Notes: generated from the letters alone by a model not told the origin. 64,000 nucleotides of DNA from Callorhinus ursinus (GCF_003265705.1 NW_020312817.1:46417627-46481626), one strand, 5' to 3'; numbered from the stretch's first letter, positions 43,789 through 55,276 are shown. Program-made: numbers and translations.

Positions 43789-46221
43789 CAAGTAATTAAA
43801 ATACCAGTGAATATAGAAAATATTTATAAAGGCTTTATATATAATATACATATATGTAATATACATACACACACACAAAGAATTTATCAATGTTGATGTA
43901 TATGGCTGTTACATTATGTTTCTTAAATAAAAATCAACCACAAAATTTAAAAACCTGTGTAAGTAGTGATATTAAATTGGGGATAAAACAGAAAAGTTCT
44001 GGGGAGAAAAATGTCAAAATTTTAGGAACATGCTCTTCAAAAAACTGTGTCCAAACAGAAATAATCACACTGTCTACAAAGCCTGGTCCTACTTCCTTAT
44101 TCTCTAACTCTGTTAATGTTACCATGAACTTCCCAATCAGAAATATTGCCATGTTCTTGCTCATACACTCCCAACCTCTAAATCACTGTATTTTGTCAAA
44201 ATGTTTTCTTTAACATCTCTTGAATTTATCTTATTTCCATTTCTATTACTTTCCCTTCATTCAAATCACCATATCTCACCTCAATTACTACAACTGACAG
44301 TAAAACTTTTCTTTAGTATTACTCTCCTTGAAACTTTTCTCTTCTCTGTTGATGCAGTTAATTTTCTAAGAAGCAAAATTGCTCATGTCATTACCCAGCT
44401 AGATTAATAGTTATGATAGTTTATATTTTAAAACGTAATTGTTTACATTAATACTCTATGCAACCTGCACCTCCAGTTGACATCTTAACTGACAATATAT
44501 TAAACCACCCATGGATGAAAATTTCCTAGCATCTCAAAGGTGATTGCTGGAAGATGCAGTGTTCTCTGTAGGGAAAGGAGGATACATTTAAAAGAAAGAA
44601 ATGAGGTGATCAGCTAAAACAACTGACAGCTAACTTTCTCTACTAAATAAAAAACACCAAAATGTGTTTTCAAACCTATTTATTCTAATATACATATTGC
44701 CTATTCTTTAAATGTCCAAAGGAAAACAAAATGATACCACTGTCAAAATGAAAATCTCTGGGAGATTCAGAAATTGTATAAATGATTTATTTATTAGCTA
44801 CAGTCCATCTATCTTAGTAATGCACATAGATTCTTTTCTCCTCTACTCTTTAATGCTTCTCTTCAGGTTTATAACCACATGTAGTGGAGAATCCAAACTG
44901 AGGCCAGGACTAAGAAAACTTGTAAAGTCCTCACAGTCCTTCCCTATGCATTTACGTTACCTATAATTTTGAGGTATTATATATCATACTGAGAGACCAG
45001 TGTTTAAAAAAATCTAGAGTAGAGTGTTATTCAAGGTAAGAAACTTGGTGAGGGTGTCAGAGCATATTAAATGTCAAAAACAAGGATACAAACTCAGGTT
45101 AGTTGAATTACAGACACAGCCTAATGCCATACCAGCTTTCTAGAAACAAGGGTTTATAATTCATAATATTTGAGATTCAAATGCTTGCATTTTGATAAAT
45201 CTTTATATTGCATTTATCACTAATGGCATTGTTTTTGTTATTACAAAGACTATTACTTCAGAAGTCCTCTGCAGAGAAAAGTAGCTACAAAATATGTTTG
45301 CAATTCTGGCAGATTATATTGAATAATATATCAGTAATATTTGAATAAGTTCTGATGAGCTTTATGGGTAAATTTGAATATTGATTTAAAGATAGTGGAC
45401 TTTTACACTTGGATGAAAGGATAATGTATTCCACTAAATGTCCACAGTAAATTTTAAATGTCAATGGACAATTTATGGACATAAACAAGTAGAATTAGAG
45501 AAGGACAGTAAAATCTCTGGTCTTATGATCCTATAAGGTAAAAACATCTTTTGAATACCAAAGAAGTAGAAATTATTCAATAGTATCTCCGAGAAGAAAC
45601 ATAAAGGGACCAATCATTGATACATATAAATGACATTCTTTCTGGCATATTGCTGAAATAAGTGAATTCCCCTTGAGTTGTAAGCAGTGTTTTTTAGCCT
45701 CTGTTTATAGGCGTGACTGTACAGCTCCTCCACATATCTATAAAGGTGCATATTCCAGTCCACCTGTACTCATAGCAGAACAGGAGAACTCTTCAAAGGG
45801 AAAAGTTTATATAGAGAATTACTCCTTCCACTTCATCACTCTTCTGAGCCTACATATGGGAATATTTTAGCAAACATATTTTAATCAGGAAATGTACTTT
45901 CAGTCCTGAGTTTCTTCAGAAAAAAGCCAAACCAAACCAAACCAAACCAATAAGCTGATAGTAACAATAAGAGATAAATGGATTTGATTGCCTGAAACAA
46001 CAATGGCAACCACAAAAAGAATGAAAAAATATTTTAAATGTATTTGCTAATAAAATAACTTTAATTTTGTTGAATACATTAAAATCTATTTCAATTTATT
46101 CAGAGTCCTCACAGCAATCATCCTTACATAGAATTTTTAAAAACTGTCATAATAAACTAGAAAATTTGCCTGAATAGTTGAATATTTTTTCTCACAATGA
46201 AAAAAGCTTATGCTCTTACAA
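43789..46221. other. Unassigned AT-rich single-copy DNA
   Basis: Includes a TA/CA tract (about 43838-43880), a plus-strand 107-codon frame (43890-44213) with no recognised domain, a possible antisense MIR around 45050-45145, and an (AACCA)n tract at 45927-45951. No gene is supported. Confidence 0.45.
45927..45951. repeat. (AACCA)n short tandem repeat
   Basis: About four to five units of CCAAA in a row. Confidence 0.95.
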
Positions 46222-46317
46222 ATATGTTTTCTCTCTATGATTTTACTCAAAGAAAAGAGTCAAATAATAAGTTAAATAAAGTCCAGAAACAGACACAGAA
46301 ATTTTTATAAATTATAA
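46222..46317 (+). repeat. Inverted-duplication arm A
   Basis: Contains ttttactcaaagaaaagagt and gtccagaaacagacacagaa. Its reverse complement recurs at 47133-47228 with one mismatch in the core 94 bp. Confidence 0.95.
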
Positions 46318-46436
46318 ATATGTAGCATATTTTATTTTTATAGATAAATATATATACATATATACTTAGATATTTTGTGAAAATATGGTATAAATATGTA
46401 ATTCAAATATGGCCAGGACTATCAGTTGAAACTGAA

Positions 46437-46657
46437 TATTTTATTTTATTTTTTATTTATTTATTTATTTTAAGATTTTATTTATTTATTTGACAGAGAG
46501 AGAGAGATCACAAGTAGACAGAGCATCAGGCAGAAGGAGAGGGAGAAGCAGGCTCCCCACTGAGAAGATAGCCCAATGCAGGCTCGATCCCAGAATCCTG
46601 GGATCATGACCTCAGCCAAAAATAGATGCTTAACCTACTAAGTCACCCAGGTGCCCT
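46437..46657 (-). mobile_element. CAN-SINE, antisense
   Basis: On the minus strand: agggcacctgggtgacttag, aggtcatgatcccaggattc, GA/CT body and a long ATTT-rich tail (plus strand 46437-46490). Flanks atcagttgaaactgaa and gtcagttgaaattgaa form a 16-bp duplication with two changes. It lies in the segment missing from the other arm of the inverted duplication. Confidence 0.93.
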
Positions 46658-46802
46658 GTCAGTTGAAATTGAAAGGAAAAATTGCTATATGTCCAAAATA
46701 AAAATACAGAAGCATAATTATGTACATAATTATAAAATTTAATGGAATATAACCACAAATATATTAATGCTAATATTACTAAATATGCATCTGGTCTTTT
46801 TT

Positions 46803-46886
46803 AAAGACTATTTTATTTTTATTTGAACTCATAACCCTGAGATCTAGAGTCACATGTTCTACTGACTGAGCCAACCACATGCCCCT
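46803..46886 (-). mobile_element. Short tRNA-Lys-type SINE, antisense
   Basis: The minus strand reads ggggcatgtggttggctcag, agtagaacatgtgactctag and atctcagggttatgagttc, the tRNA-like head, followed directly by an A-rich tail. It is the same short class as the copy at 39.1 kb. Confidence 0.8.
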
Positions 46887-46928
46887 GCATTTGGTCTTAT
46901 AAATGGGAAGCTTTTCCATGAATAGAAG

Positions 46929-46990
46929 TAATGAGAGAAAAATAAAAGGGGAGTAATTTGCATAAATGTATAATATCTCATAAGTGCTTT
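46929..46990 (+). repeat. Inverted-duplication arm B
   Basis: Contains gagagaaaaataaaagggga and gcataaatgtataatatctc. Its reverse complement recurs at 47074-47135 with two mismatches. Confidence 0.95.
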
Positions 46991-47073
46991 TAAGTAAATA
47001 TAAAAGTCAAGTGACAATTGAGAATATATATTTTTGTTTTTCATATTCCTTGTAAATATTCTTGTAAATAAAT

Positions 47074-47228
47074 AAAGTACTTATGAGATATTATACATTT
47101 ATGCAAATTAATCCCCTTTTATTTTTCTCTCATTATAATTTATAAAAATTTCTGTGTCTGTTTCTGGACTTTATTTAACTTATTATTTGACTCTTTTCTT
47201 TGAGTAAAATCATAGAGAGAGAACATAT
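47074..47228 (-). repeat. Composite inverted copy (B' then A')
   Basis: 47074-47135 is the reverse complement of 46929-46990 and 47133-47228 that of 46222-46317; the two overlap by 3 bp (tta), a microhomology. The intervening 611 bp of the direct arm (46318-46928, including a SINE) is absent here. An 83-bp spacer separates the two halves of the palindrome. Confidence 0.93.
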
Positions 47229-47239
47229 AAATTATCTTT

Positions 47240-47590
47240 GGATGTGAGGGCAATCTGGCTGCAACATCTGTCACCGAATTGGAGAGCTAGGGTTGATTCA
47301 GCTGATCTGGCTGGCTCGGCAGGTGTCCCCTTCCTCCCTCACTGCTCCATGTGCTTCCGTCCTGGAGCTGTGTGCTGGGAAGAGAATGATCTTTCTCCAT
47401 AGAGGAGGACCATTCTTCCGCCAGGGTATAGGAGTAGCTGTGCTCCACTACTCAAACCTCCAAACAAGCTCTCATGGTCCATTTGTAGGAGAACAGATGC
47501 TAGTCAAGCTTCCAAGACTCCAGGCACACCCAAATGAGGCACTACGTGTGGCAGCCTGCCTTTCTTTAAAAAACAAAACAAAACAAGAAA
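47240..47590 (+). pseudogene. 7SK RNA retropseudogene, near full length
   Basis: 47240-47567 aligns along the whole of 7SK RNA: ggatgtgagggcaatctggc at the 5' end, ggtgtccccttcctccctca, aacctccaaacaagctctca, ggtccatttgtaggagaaca, agtcaagcttccaagactcc, and gcctttcttt at the 3' end, then an A-rich tail (aaaaaacaaaacaaaacaag). 7SK normally holds P-TEFb inactive with HEXIM1 and LARP7. Here both GATC motifs of the 5' hairpin bound by HEXIM1 are changed, and many CpG sites have decayed, so it is a dead retrocopy. A 117-codon frame over it is incidental. I found no clean target-site duplication; the left flank is the rearranged segment ending at 47228. Confidence 0.95.
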
Positions 47591-47594
47591 ACGA

Positions 47595-47954
47595 AGTATC
47601 TCATATATCACATTTTAAAAGAGCTACTAATGAATACAATGCATAGGTAGATATACATGAATAAATGCATATACATATTTTGATGTTATATATATGTCAT
47701 ATATATATATCAAACTTATGTTAGTCATTTGAAATGTGGTTCATTATTTTTATTTATTTTCCATTTCCCCCTCTATCACTGGTGATTCCATTATATATGT
47801 AAATCTATCTATCTAAAACATTAACTTACCTTCAAATGTCTACACTGTATAGACAGGCAAACTCAGGGAAGTGCCATCTTTCTCTCCATATCCTTTCTGT
47901 ACTCTGTTTGCACAAATGAGCAAATGCAGGTATATATTCTTATTTTATCTGAAA
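47595..47954. other. Unassigned AT-rich DNA
   Basis: Contains a short (TA)n around 47685-47712. No gene is seen. Confidence 0.5.
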
Positions 47955-48334
47955 TATTGGGTTTGGGGATGAATTGTGTACCCTCAAAATCTACAGGTTG
48001 AAGCCCTCACCCCCTGTATCTCAAAGGGTGTTTGTCTTTGGAAATAGGGCCTTCAAAAGGTAATTAACTTTAAATGAGTCATACAGGTGGACGCTAATCC
48101 AATTTTACTGATATCTCTATAAAAAGAGAGTACTTGGGCACACAAGTTACACCAGGGATGTTCATACACAGAGGAAAGACCATGTGAGGACTTAGCAAGA
48201 AGGAGGATATCTGAAAGCCAAGGAGAGAAGCCTTGGAGGAAGTAAAGCTGCCAACACCTTGATTTTAGATTACTAGCCTTCTTAGAGATGTGAAAAAATA
48301 AATTTCTGTTATTTATTCTACAGTCTGTGATATT
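47955..48334 (+). mobile_element. MaLR-type LTR (MST/MLT-like)
   Basis: Characteristic order: gatgaattgtgtaccctcaa, ggttgaagccctcaccccct, ggtggacgctaatccaattt, gaccatgtgaggacttagca, gccaacaccttgattttaga, and the polyadenylation region gtgaaaaaataaatttctgt near 48290-48310. The 3' end is cut by a SINE. It is an ancient non-coding LTR. Confidence 0.8.
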
Positions 48335-48500
48335 GGGTGCCTCAGTCAGTTAAGTGTCTGCCTTTGGCTCAGGTCATGATCTCAGGGTCCTGGGACCGAG
48401 TCCCACATCGGGCTCTCTGCTCAGTGAGGAGTCTGCTTCTCCCTGGCCCTCGCCCTCTGTGCTCACACTCTCTCTCAAATAAATAAATCTTTAAAAAAAG
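48335..48500 (+). mobile_element. CAN-SINE with deletion in the head
   Basis: The head reads gggtgcctcagtcagttaag, lacking the usual tgggtgg before ctcag (about 7 bp deleted). The remainder is standard: aggtcatgatctcagggtcc, cccacatcgggctctctgct, aaataaataaatcttt. Confidence 0.92.
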
Positions 48501-48549
48501 AATTTATTTTCTCTATTCAGAGATTAACATTTAAGTTTACAAAAAAGGA

Positions 48550-48710
48550 ACAATTATCAGGGGTCATTTAATTATTAATTTGTGGAAGCAATCCAATATA
48601 TAAAAATAGAATAATTGCTGTTAAATTATATTACAGCCAGTAGACATGATTTTATATAGCTATTATTAAAATAAGTTTAGATGAATAATCATAAAATACT
48701 TATGACCTCC
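48550..48710 (+). mobile_element. Possible old L1ME/HAL1 3' fragment
   Basis: tggaagcaatccaatatata and ttacagccagtagacatgat resemble the decayed 3' region of old L1. Weak. Confidence 0.35.
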
Positions 48711-49882
48711 TGTGCTATTTGGTTCTAAAATGTCCATTTGGAAAAACATGCATGCAATTGCAAATAAGCGGAAAGACTGCATTTATCGTGGTTTTGATGT
48801 GTCGTGTTATCAACTCTACCTTAAACTCTATATGAAGCTCACAAAGTTTTTTTTTTCCTGTCGTTTTTATATTAAAGTCTTGTAAAAATCCTGTCAGTAA
48901 CTGACTAGGCAAAGGCAAGAAGTCAGGCTGTGTCATATGGCAGGGGTGCAGGGGATTAGTATGCTGAGCAGCAAGCAGAATTGGAGAACATGGATCTATA
49001 GAAAAGATACAGATGTGATGCTCACTACTCCAAGCCTATCAAACAAGGCAAGAAGCAATATATTTTCTGTTTAGAAGAATCAAGTCATGGATGTGGGGAA
49101 AAAAAGTGTACAGAAGTACCATATTTTTCAACCATGGTTGCATAAATGGCACCAATTACTGACCTAAAGAAAACCTGGTCTTGTATTTCCAACAGAAGCA
49201 GGTATGATTGAAACAGTTTGATAGCAAAAATTATTTTATATTTTGTGTAGTATTAATCAGCTCAATATCAGTATTTGTTGTATTTCCAAATATCAAGTCT
49301 GTTTCATGGTGCTAATAACCAATGGAGGGTTGAGAAATGATAACCTTGCAAACAAAGGTGATTCAAAGGTAAAACTGGGAATTATATTGAATGGTTGTAG
49401 TCTCTATAATTAAAAAGAAAATTCTTAAAAAGTGGAAGAGGCATCCTTAGCTTTGTTAAACAGATTAGAGTATCCACAGGAATAATCTACTAAATCCCAA
49501 TCCCGTAGTTTGTCCATTTCTGAAAGGAAAAGGAGAGCATGGTCTAACTGGATAATTTGAGGGAGTTTATAAAAAGGGGGCTATTTTCAAAGATATGAGA
49601 AGAGTTAGGCAAACCAAAAAGGGTACTCTACCCACTAAACTCATAAGAGGTAGAATAGTCTTTCACCACTCCATAATGGGAATGAGCAAAAGAAAATGAG
49701 AGTAAATTAGAACTGAACAGACAAGGTCATGTATAAAACGTGTCCTTGGCTGGAGCTGTGAGATTTATGATAACGCATCCAGTAGGAAACCAAAGGGCTA
49801 ATTTCCCTGACCTCATGTTTCTTTCTCCCTCAGATATCCTATTGGAAATGACCATCAAATAAACCAAACTAGATGTCAGGCA
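48711..49882. other. Unassigned single-copy DNA
   Basis: No gene or confident repeat recognised; a 73-codon minus-strand frame (48715-48936) lacks any domain. Confidence 0.45.
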
Positions 49883-50480
49883 GAATGAAGGTTAATTTTA
49901 TGTGTCAACTGGGCTATGCTATAGTACCTGATATTTGGTCAAATACTGGTCTAGATGTTGCTGCAGAGTTATTTTTTAGAAATAGTTAACATTCAAGGTT
50001 CCTGTGTGGCTCAGTCAATTGAGCATCTGGCTCTTGGTTTAGGCTCAGGTCATGATCTTGCGGTCTTGGGATCGAGCCCCACATTGGACTCTGTGCTCAG
50101 TAGGGAATCTGCTTGGGGATTCTCTCTCTTCTCCTTCCATCCCTTCCCCAGCTCGTACATGCACATGCGTGCTCTCTCTCTCAAATAAATTCATAAATCT
50201 TTAAAAAGAAAAAAAAAGAAATTATTAACATCCAAATCAGTACTTTGAGTAAAATAGATTATCCTCCATAAAGGCAGTAGACTCCATCCAATCAGTCAAA
50301 GACCTTTAAAGAAAAGACTGAGGGTCCCCCAGGAGGAAGTAATGCTACCTCCAGACTACCTTCAACTCAAGATTGCAACATTCTTGCCAGAATTTCTAGC
50401 CTACTGGTTAGCCAAGCATTATTTTTAACTTGCCAGCCCCCAATTTCTTAAAATCTCTCTCTCTCTCCCCACCTCAGAGT
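49883..50480 (+). mobile_element. MLT1-type MaLR LTR, split by a SINE
   Basis: Opens with aaggttaattttatgtgtca and tttggtcaaatactggtcta; after the SINE it continues aaatagattatcctccataa, ccatccaatcagtcaaagac and aacttgccagcccccaattt. This order matches MLT1 LTRs. Ancient and non-coding. Confidence 0.85.
49997..50216 (+). mobile_element. CAN-SINE inside MLT1 LTR
   Basis: ggttcctgtgtggctcagtc head, aggtcatgatcttgcggtct, tgggatcgagccccacattg, CT-rich body and AAAT/poly-A tail. Flanks agaaatagttaacattcaa and agaaattattaacatccaa form a 19-bp duplication with a few changes. Confidence 0.93.
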
Positions 50481-50689
50481 GCCATCCAACCAAATTCTTA
50501 GATGCAGGATTTGTGTACATACCTTTGCAGGCAGTATATCAAATTGGCTATAGTGGAAACAGTTTGAAATCTTCCAGGCAATACTAAAAGAATAATCAAA
50601 AATTTTGAAACTTACTTGGCTGACAATAAGTAAACCCTAGGCTCCGATGAAGCTGCCTTTCTGTTGTGCTAATGTACGTGTTACAAGTC

Positions 50690-50880
50690 AAACCTCATTA
50701 TTTTATAGTAATGATACTGCAGCAGCCTCAGCACCTGGGAACTTGTTAGAAAGGCAAATTCTCTGGCACCACCCCAGATGTAACAATCAGCAACTCTGGT
50801 GTTAGGGATTTAGGAACTTGTGTTTTAGCAAGTCCTCTGTGTAATTATAATGTGTACGCAAGTTGGAAAATCATGGTTAA
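50690..50880 (+). mobile_element. Non-autonomous hAT-Charlie-type DNA transposon (MER5-like)
   Basis: gcacctgggaacttgttaga, aggcaaattctctggcacca, ccccagatgtaacaatcagc and cttgtgttttagcaagtcct follow the layout of MER5/MER58-type elements. It has no coding capacity. Exact family uncertain. Confidence 0.65.
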
Positions 50881-50884
50881 TTAG

Positions 50885-52094
50885 TAAAATGGGAAAGCAG
50901 ATATATTTTAATATAGTGCTAGCTTCGGTTTATCATTATTTTACTTTTATCATGCCATTTAAGTATAGTCTATCAGTGATGTATACTTTTAATAAATGAT
51001 GAACAATAAACTAGAATTGAGGCAACTAGCTGGCTTTTGTTCTAAGCCTGTCACTGGAGATGCCACAAAAGCCATGGGGAGGTATAAGAATATGACACAT
51101 TAATAATAATTTTTAAAATGAGGGTCACTCTTGGCAAGAAAAAAAAAAGGCGACTCAGGCCTGCTCTGTGAGGGTAATGGCAATAGAGTGTGGAGGAGAT
51201 CCAGGTGTCAGAATTGGAAATAAACATATCTCTAGAACATGAGTGTTTGATCAGAAATTCCTGCTCAGGACCTGCCAGAATTGGTGAAAAAAATATTTTT
51301 TAAAAGAAAACCAGCGCCTAAGTTCAGGATAGATCAAGGCAGGATGTGGTACGTAGCCAAGGGAGGTGCCAGTCCCAAACTGTGGCACTGAAGACTGCTT
51401 TAAGACACATACCAAGTTGAATTCAACAGAAGGGCATGAGTGAACTGGACACCCACCACTCTCCTCAGGTACATATTAACTGCCAAAGTGGCTGATCTCA
51501 TCAAGGGAAATGAACTAATGGAAAAATAATTAGATAATTGAGGAGTACAACTACTATTACAATGAGAGTGACAAGCCGAATAGACTTATAACAGATGAAC
51601 AAAAGCTATTGAGGACATGGAGTTAGTACTTGCAATTATGAAGACTCACATGGAAACACCAAGTATAAAAAATGTAAATTTTAAATAAAAAAATAATACG
51701 GCACCAACAATAAATTATTGAACAGAAAGAGCTGGTGTAGAAACTCTTTTCTTAACAGAAAATGATACGGATGTAGAAAATATAAAGTCAAATTTAAGAT
51801 ACATGGAAAATAGAAATAAAAAATGCCAATATCTATATGGTAAAGACCTAGTTTTTAAGTTTGGGATTGAAATTTCTGTTCTTAAGATGACAGAAGTTTA
51901 CATTGAACTAAGATTATAGACCATAATAATTATGAAAGCTGAATTTTACAAAAATGATATTTAAAGCCATTAGAGAGTAACAATACCCTGGAGAAATAAA
52001 AGTCCATCTCAGGCAACCTAAATCACCAGAATGCCAAGCACCAAACATGTAAATGATGCCATATGAAATTACCAGGCCCAAACTGGCCTAACTA
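50885..52094. other. Unassigned DNA, partly possible old L1 5' region
   Basis: Between about 51480 and 52000 the A-rich, stop-rich text resembles decayed L1 5' or ORF1 sequence, but I cannot align it securely. No gene is seen. Confidence 0.35.
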
Positions 52095-52350
52095 GAGGTA
52101 TCTATCTCAGACATGATGACTGTAGTGAACACTGCTGTATGGTATGTTTGAAAGTTGCTAAGAAAGTAAATTCTAGAATTTCTCATCTCAAGGAAAAAAA
52201 TGTTTGGTTGGTTGGTTGGTTATTCTGTGAGGTGATGGATGTTAACAAAATTTACTGTGGAAATCATTTTGCAGTGTAAATAAGTCAAGCCATTATGCTA
52301 TACAGCTTACACATACACTGCTGTATGTCAATTACATCTCAATAAAACTG
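52095..52350 (+). mobile_element. L1 3' end, sense
   Basis: gtatgtttgaaagttgctaa, gtgaggtgatggatgttaac and gtatgtcaattacatctcaa match the 3'UTR end of L1MA-like elements. A (TTGG)4 run has grown inside it near 52203-52220. Confidence 0.8.
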
Positions 52351-52623
52351 AAAGAGAAAAATAAATTTTGGTGTGATGCAAGAAGAGTGCAACTTCCAGA
52401 AACTTCTGGAAGAAGTTTCACTGAATCCAACATCACTAGTAATCCAGAAATCATACCTCCCTGATGCTCAATATGCTTATAGAAAAGAAGCCTAGTAATA
52501 TCTATGCAAACATGTAATAATGGAAATTTTTTGACTGAGAAGGTTGTATTTTTAAAGGTGCTTAAAGAGAGAGTTGCCAGGACAATTCAGTTCAATCACA
52601 GGGTGAGACAGAAAAAGCAAATA

Positions 52624-52626
52624 TGT

Positions 52627-52665
<39 letters not shown>
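52624..52665. repeat. (TG)n microsatellite
   Basis: About 20 TG units with one TATG interruption. Confidence 0.97.
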
Positions 52666-52667
<2 letters not shown>

Positions 52668-52784
52668 AAATTAAATCCAAATAATATTGTTATAAATCAC
52701 AGTTTTGTGGTGATTTTTATGCAGTAAACATTGATAGAAAAGGAAAATCACATATAGCCATATTCAAAGTGAATATACTGTTTT

Positions 52785-53460
52785 ACATTTTTTTCCAATA
52801 TTGTACAAAAGTCCCAGTGCCAACACATCCTTGCCAACAATTGGTATAGTCATTTTTAAAAAATTGTAGTCATTCTAATAAATGTGTAGTGGTATGGCCT
52901 TATGGCTTAACTTTATGTCCCTAATGACTAATGATATTGAAGATCTTTTCATGTTCATATTTGCCATCACTATATCGTTTTTGGTAAAGTGTCTGTTTAA
53001 ATATTTGTGCCTATTTTTTAATTGAGTTGTTTTCTTGTTACTGAGTTTTGAGAGTTCTTTATATGCTGTTCATGAGACATATGATTTGCAAATATTTTCA
53101 TCCAATCTGTGGTTTGTTTTTTCATTTTCTTAACAGTTTCACTTGAAAAGCAGAAGATTTTAATTTGATGAAGTCCAATTTACTTTTTTAAAGATTTTAT
53201 TTATTTGAGAAAGAGAGTGTGTGTGCAGGAGGGGGGAGCAGAGGGAGAGGAAGAAGCAGACTCCCCACTGAACAGGGAGCCCTACGTGGGGGCTCGATCC
53301 CAGGACCCTGAGATTATGACCTGAGCCAAAGGCAGATGCTTAACTGACTGAGTCACCAGGAGCCTCAAAATCCAATTTATTAATGTCATTTTATAGATTG
53401 TACTTTCATGGCTCTACCTAAGAAATTTTAGTATAACCCAAGATCACAGAGTTTTCCTCC
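52785..53460 (-). mobile_element. Old L1 ORF2 C-terminal region, antisense, split by a SINE
   Basis: Complement of ORF2: ccaacacatccttgccaaca, taatgactaatgatattgaa, gagagttctttatatgctgt, aatttgatgaagtccaattt, then after the SINE aatccaatttattaatgtca. Collinear across the insertion. Confidence 0.8.
53184..53366 (-). mobile_element. CAN-SINE, antisense
   Basis: On the minus strand: gaggctcctggtgactcagt, aggtcataatctcagggtcc, GA/CT body, AAAT tail. Flanks aagtccaatttac and aaatccaatttat are an imperfect target-site duplication. Confidence 0.92.
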
Positions 53461-53569
53461 TACTCAGGGCCTGGACTAGGGTGAGGTAAGTCACTTAAAT
53501 CACACAGTTAGAGTAGACTCAGAGGCATGTGCACTGTTCTGCCCTGGGCCCTGCCCATCACCACTGCAG

Positions 53570-53697
53570 ATTAATTTCTATGAGGGCAAAGATTTTTTTC
53601 TGTTTGACTCTTTCTTATATTCCCAGTAATTATAATAGTCCCTATCTAATACCAGGAACTCAATAAGTATTAGTTAAATAAAATAATAAAATAAAGA
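53570..53697 (+). mobile_element. L2 3' end
   Basis: tgagggcaaagatttttttc, tatattcccagtaattataa and accaggaactcaataagtat match the L2 3' terminus. Confidence 0.65.
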
Positions 53698-53699
53698 AC

Positions 53700-54650
53700 A
53701 GTGTTTTCAATTTTAGAGAGCCCATGACATGTAAACATAGATTATGAAAAATTTATTTTCTCCCACATGTGGGGTTTTCACCGTTGTGAAGACAGTCATA
53801 GATAAGATATATCGATTCTAGAAAGAAATACATGTTTATTCATAATGATTACGGGATGAAGGAGTCAAAGTGATTTCGGTTTTTTTCTTTATATTATTCT
53901 ATTTGCAATTTTTGAGATAACCATCCATTATTTTTTTTAATGGAGAGAAGAAAAGCAGTGGAGGTTTGTGAGTTGGATTCTATTGCACACAATGCCAGGA
54001 AGCACACTCCCACATCCTTTTAAATGTTGAATGTAAATTTTTATATTCCTAGAAGTGCCAGGTTCATGTAATGCCTGATGTATATTAGAACTAGATCAAG
54101 AGAAAAAGAACAATGGTCCATTATTCAGTTCCAGTAAGGAAAGTCATGTATTCTCTCATATTTAAAGAGCGATAACTGAATGCCATAAATGAATCTTTAA
54201 ATATTTAACTAGGAACAGTAAAATTATCTGTTTTCAGATTAAGAGAGTTGTCTCCCAAAAATCACACTGGGTTTCAAAAAGCCCTTCTGTAAAAGGGAAA
54301 AATACCTAGACTCTAAAAAGAATATTGCCTTAGGAGATGCTATTATTTTTACCTAGATGTACTGTAAAATACTTTATGTGCATTAGGGCTTCGATAAAGA
54401 GAGTAGTTTCCTTCTTTTTGTGGTTCTCTTTCCCTTAATACGTCCACCAATAAAATACACTTCCCATGCAATGGTTTGGGAGGTGTTTGATTACTCAGGT
54501 CTCTATCAGTTTTTTCAACTTCGTTTAGGAATGACACACCATTAGCTATAATTTCCCTAAAGCTTCCATTTGGTTTATTTGTTGCCGCTATTATTGTAGT
54601 TTGTCTTGTTTATTTTAATTTCTTTCTTTATTGCCCTTTTTTTAAAAAAA
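53700..54650. other. Unassigned AT-rich DNA
   Basis: No gene or confident repeat recognised. Confidence 0.5.
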
Positions 54651-54668
54651 ATAACACTATAATATCTA

Positions 54669-54829
54669 GGGGAGCCTGGGTGGCTCAGTCAGTTAAGCCT
54701 CCGACTCTTTTGATTTCAGCTCAGGTCATGATCTCAGGCTTGTGGGATCAAGTCCTGAGTCAGGCTACATGGTTGCCTTGCTCGCACTCTGCATTCTCTC
54801 TCTCTCTAAAAAAAAAAAAAAAAAAAAAA
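54669..54829 (+). mobile_element. CAN-SINE, shortened body, long poly-A
   Basis: gggagcctgggtggctcagt head, aggtcatgatctcaggcttg, short CT tract, then about 21 A. Flanks aacactataatatcta and aacattatatctaa are an imperfect duplication. Confidence 0.92.
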
Positions 54830-54879
54830 GAACATTATATCTAAATCTTGAATTTCATTTGAAGATTTAAAATAATTGG

Positions 54880-55088
54880 GGGGGCACCTGGGTGGCTCAG
54901 TTGGTTAAGCCGGTTAAGCGTCTGCCTTCGGCTCAGGTCATGATCTGGGGTCCTGGGATCAAACTCATGGCAGGTTCCCTGCTCAGTGGGAAGTCTGCTT
55001 CTCCCTCTTCCTCTGCCCCTCCCCCTGCTCATGCTCTCTCTCTCACTTCCTCTCGCTAAGTAAATAAATAAAATATTTTTTAAAAAAA
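54880..55088 (+). mobile_element. CAN-SINE with perfect 12-bp TSD
   Basis: ggggcacctgggtggctcag head, aggtcatgatctggggtcct, full CT body, aagtaaataaataaaatatt tail. taaaataattgg is repeated at 54868-54879 and 55089-55100. The head has a tandem duplication (ggttaagccggttaagcg). Confidence 0.95.
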
Positions 55089-55276
55089 TAAAATAATTGG
55101 AAAAAACGTGAATGCTCAACTTTTGTCAAATAGGAAGGAATGTGTGTGTGTGTTTGCATGTACATATACAATTTGAGACCAGAGTCTATAATTTAAGTTA
55201 TTTTACTTATTTTCTTCAGGATTCTAAAATTGGTCAGTTATTATGCTTTACTAACTTTATTATGGAATACATTACT

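Noticed and set aside
43890..44213. 107-codon plus-strand frame
   Set aside because: No recognisable domain, and a competing 76-codon frame lies on the opposite strand (43934-44164), as expected for chance frames.
47293..47646. 117-codon plus-strand frame as a possible gene
   Set aside because: It lies on the 7SK retropseudogene; the DNA is explained by 7SK RNA homology from end to end.
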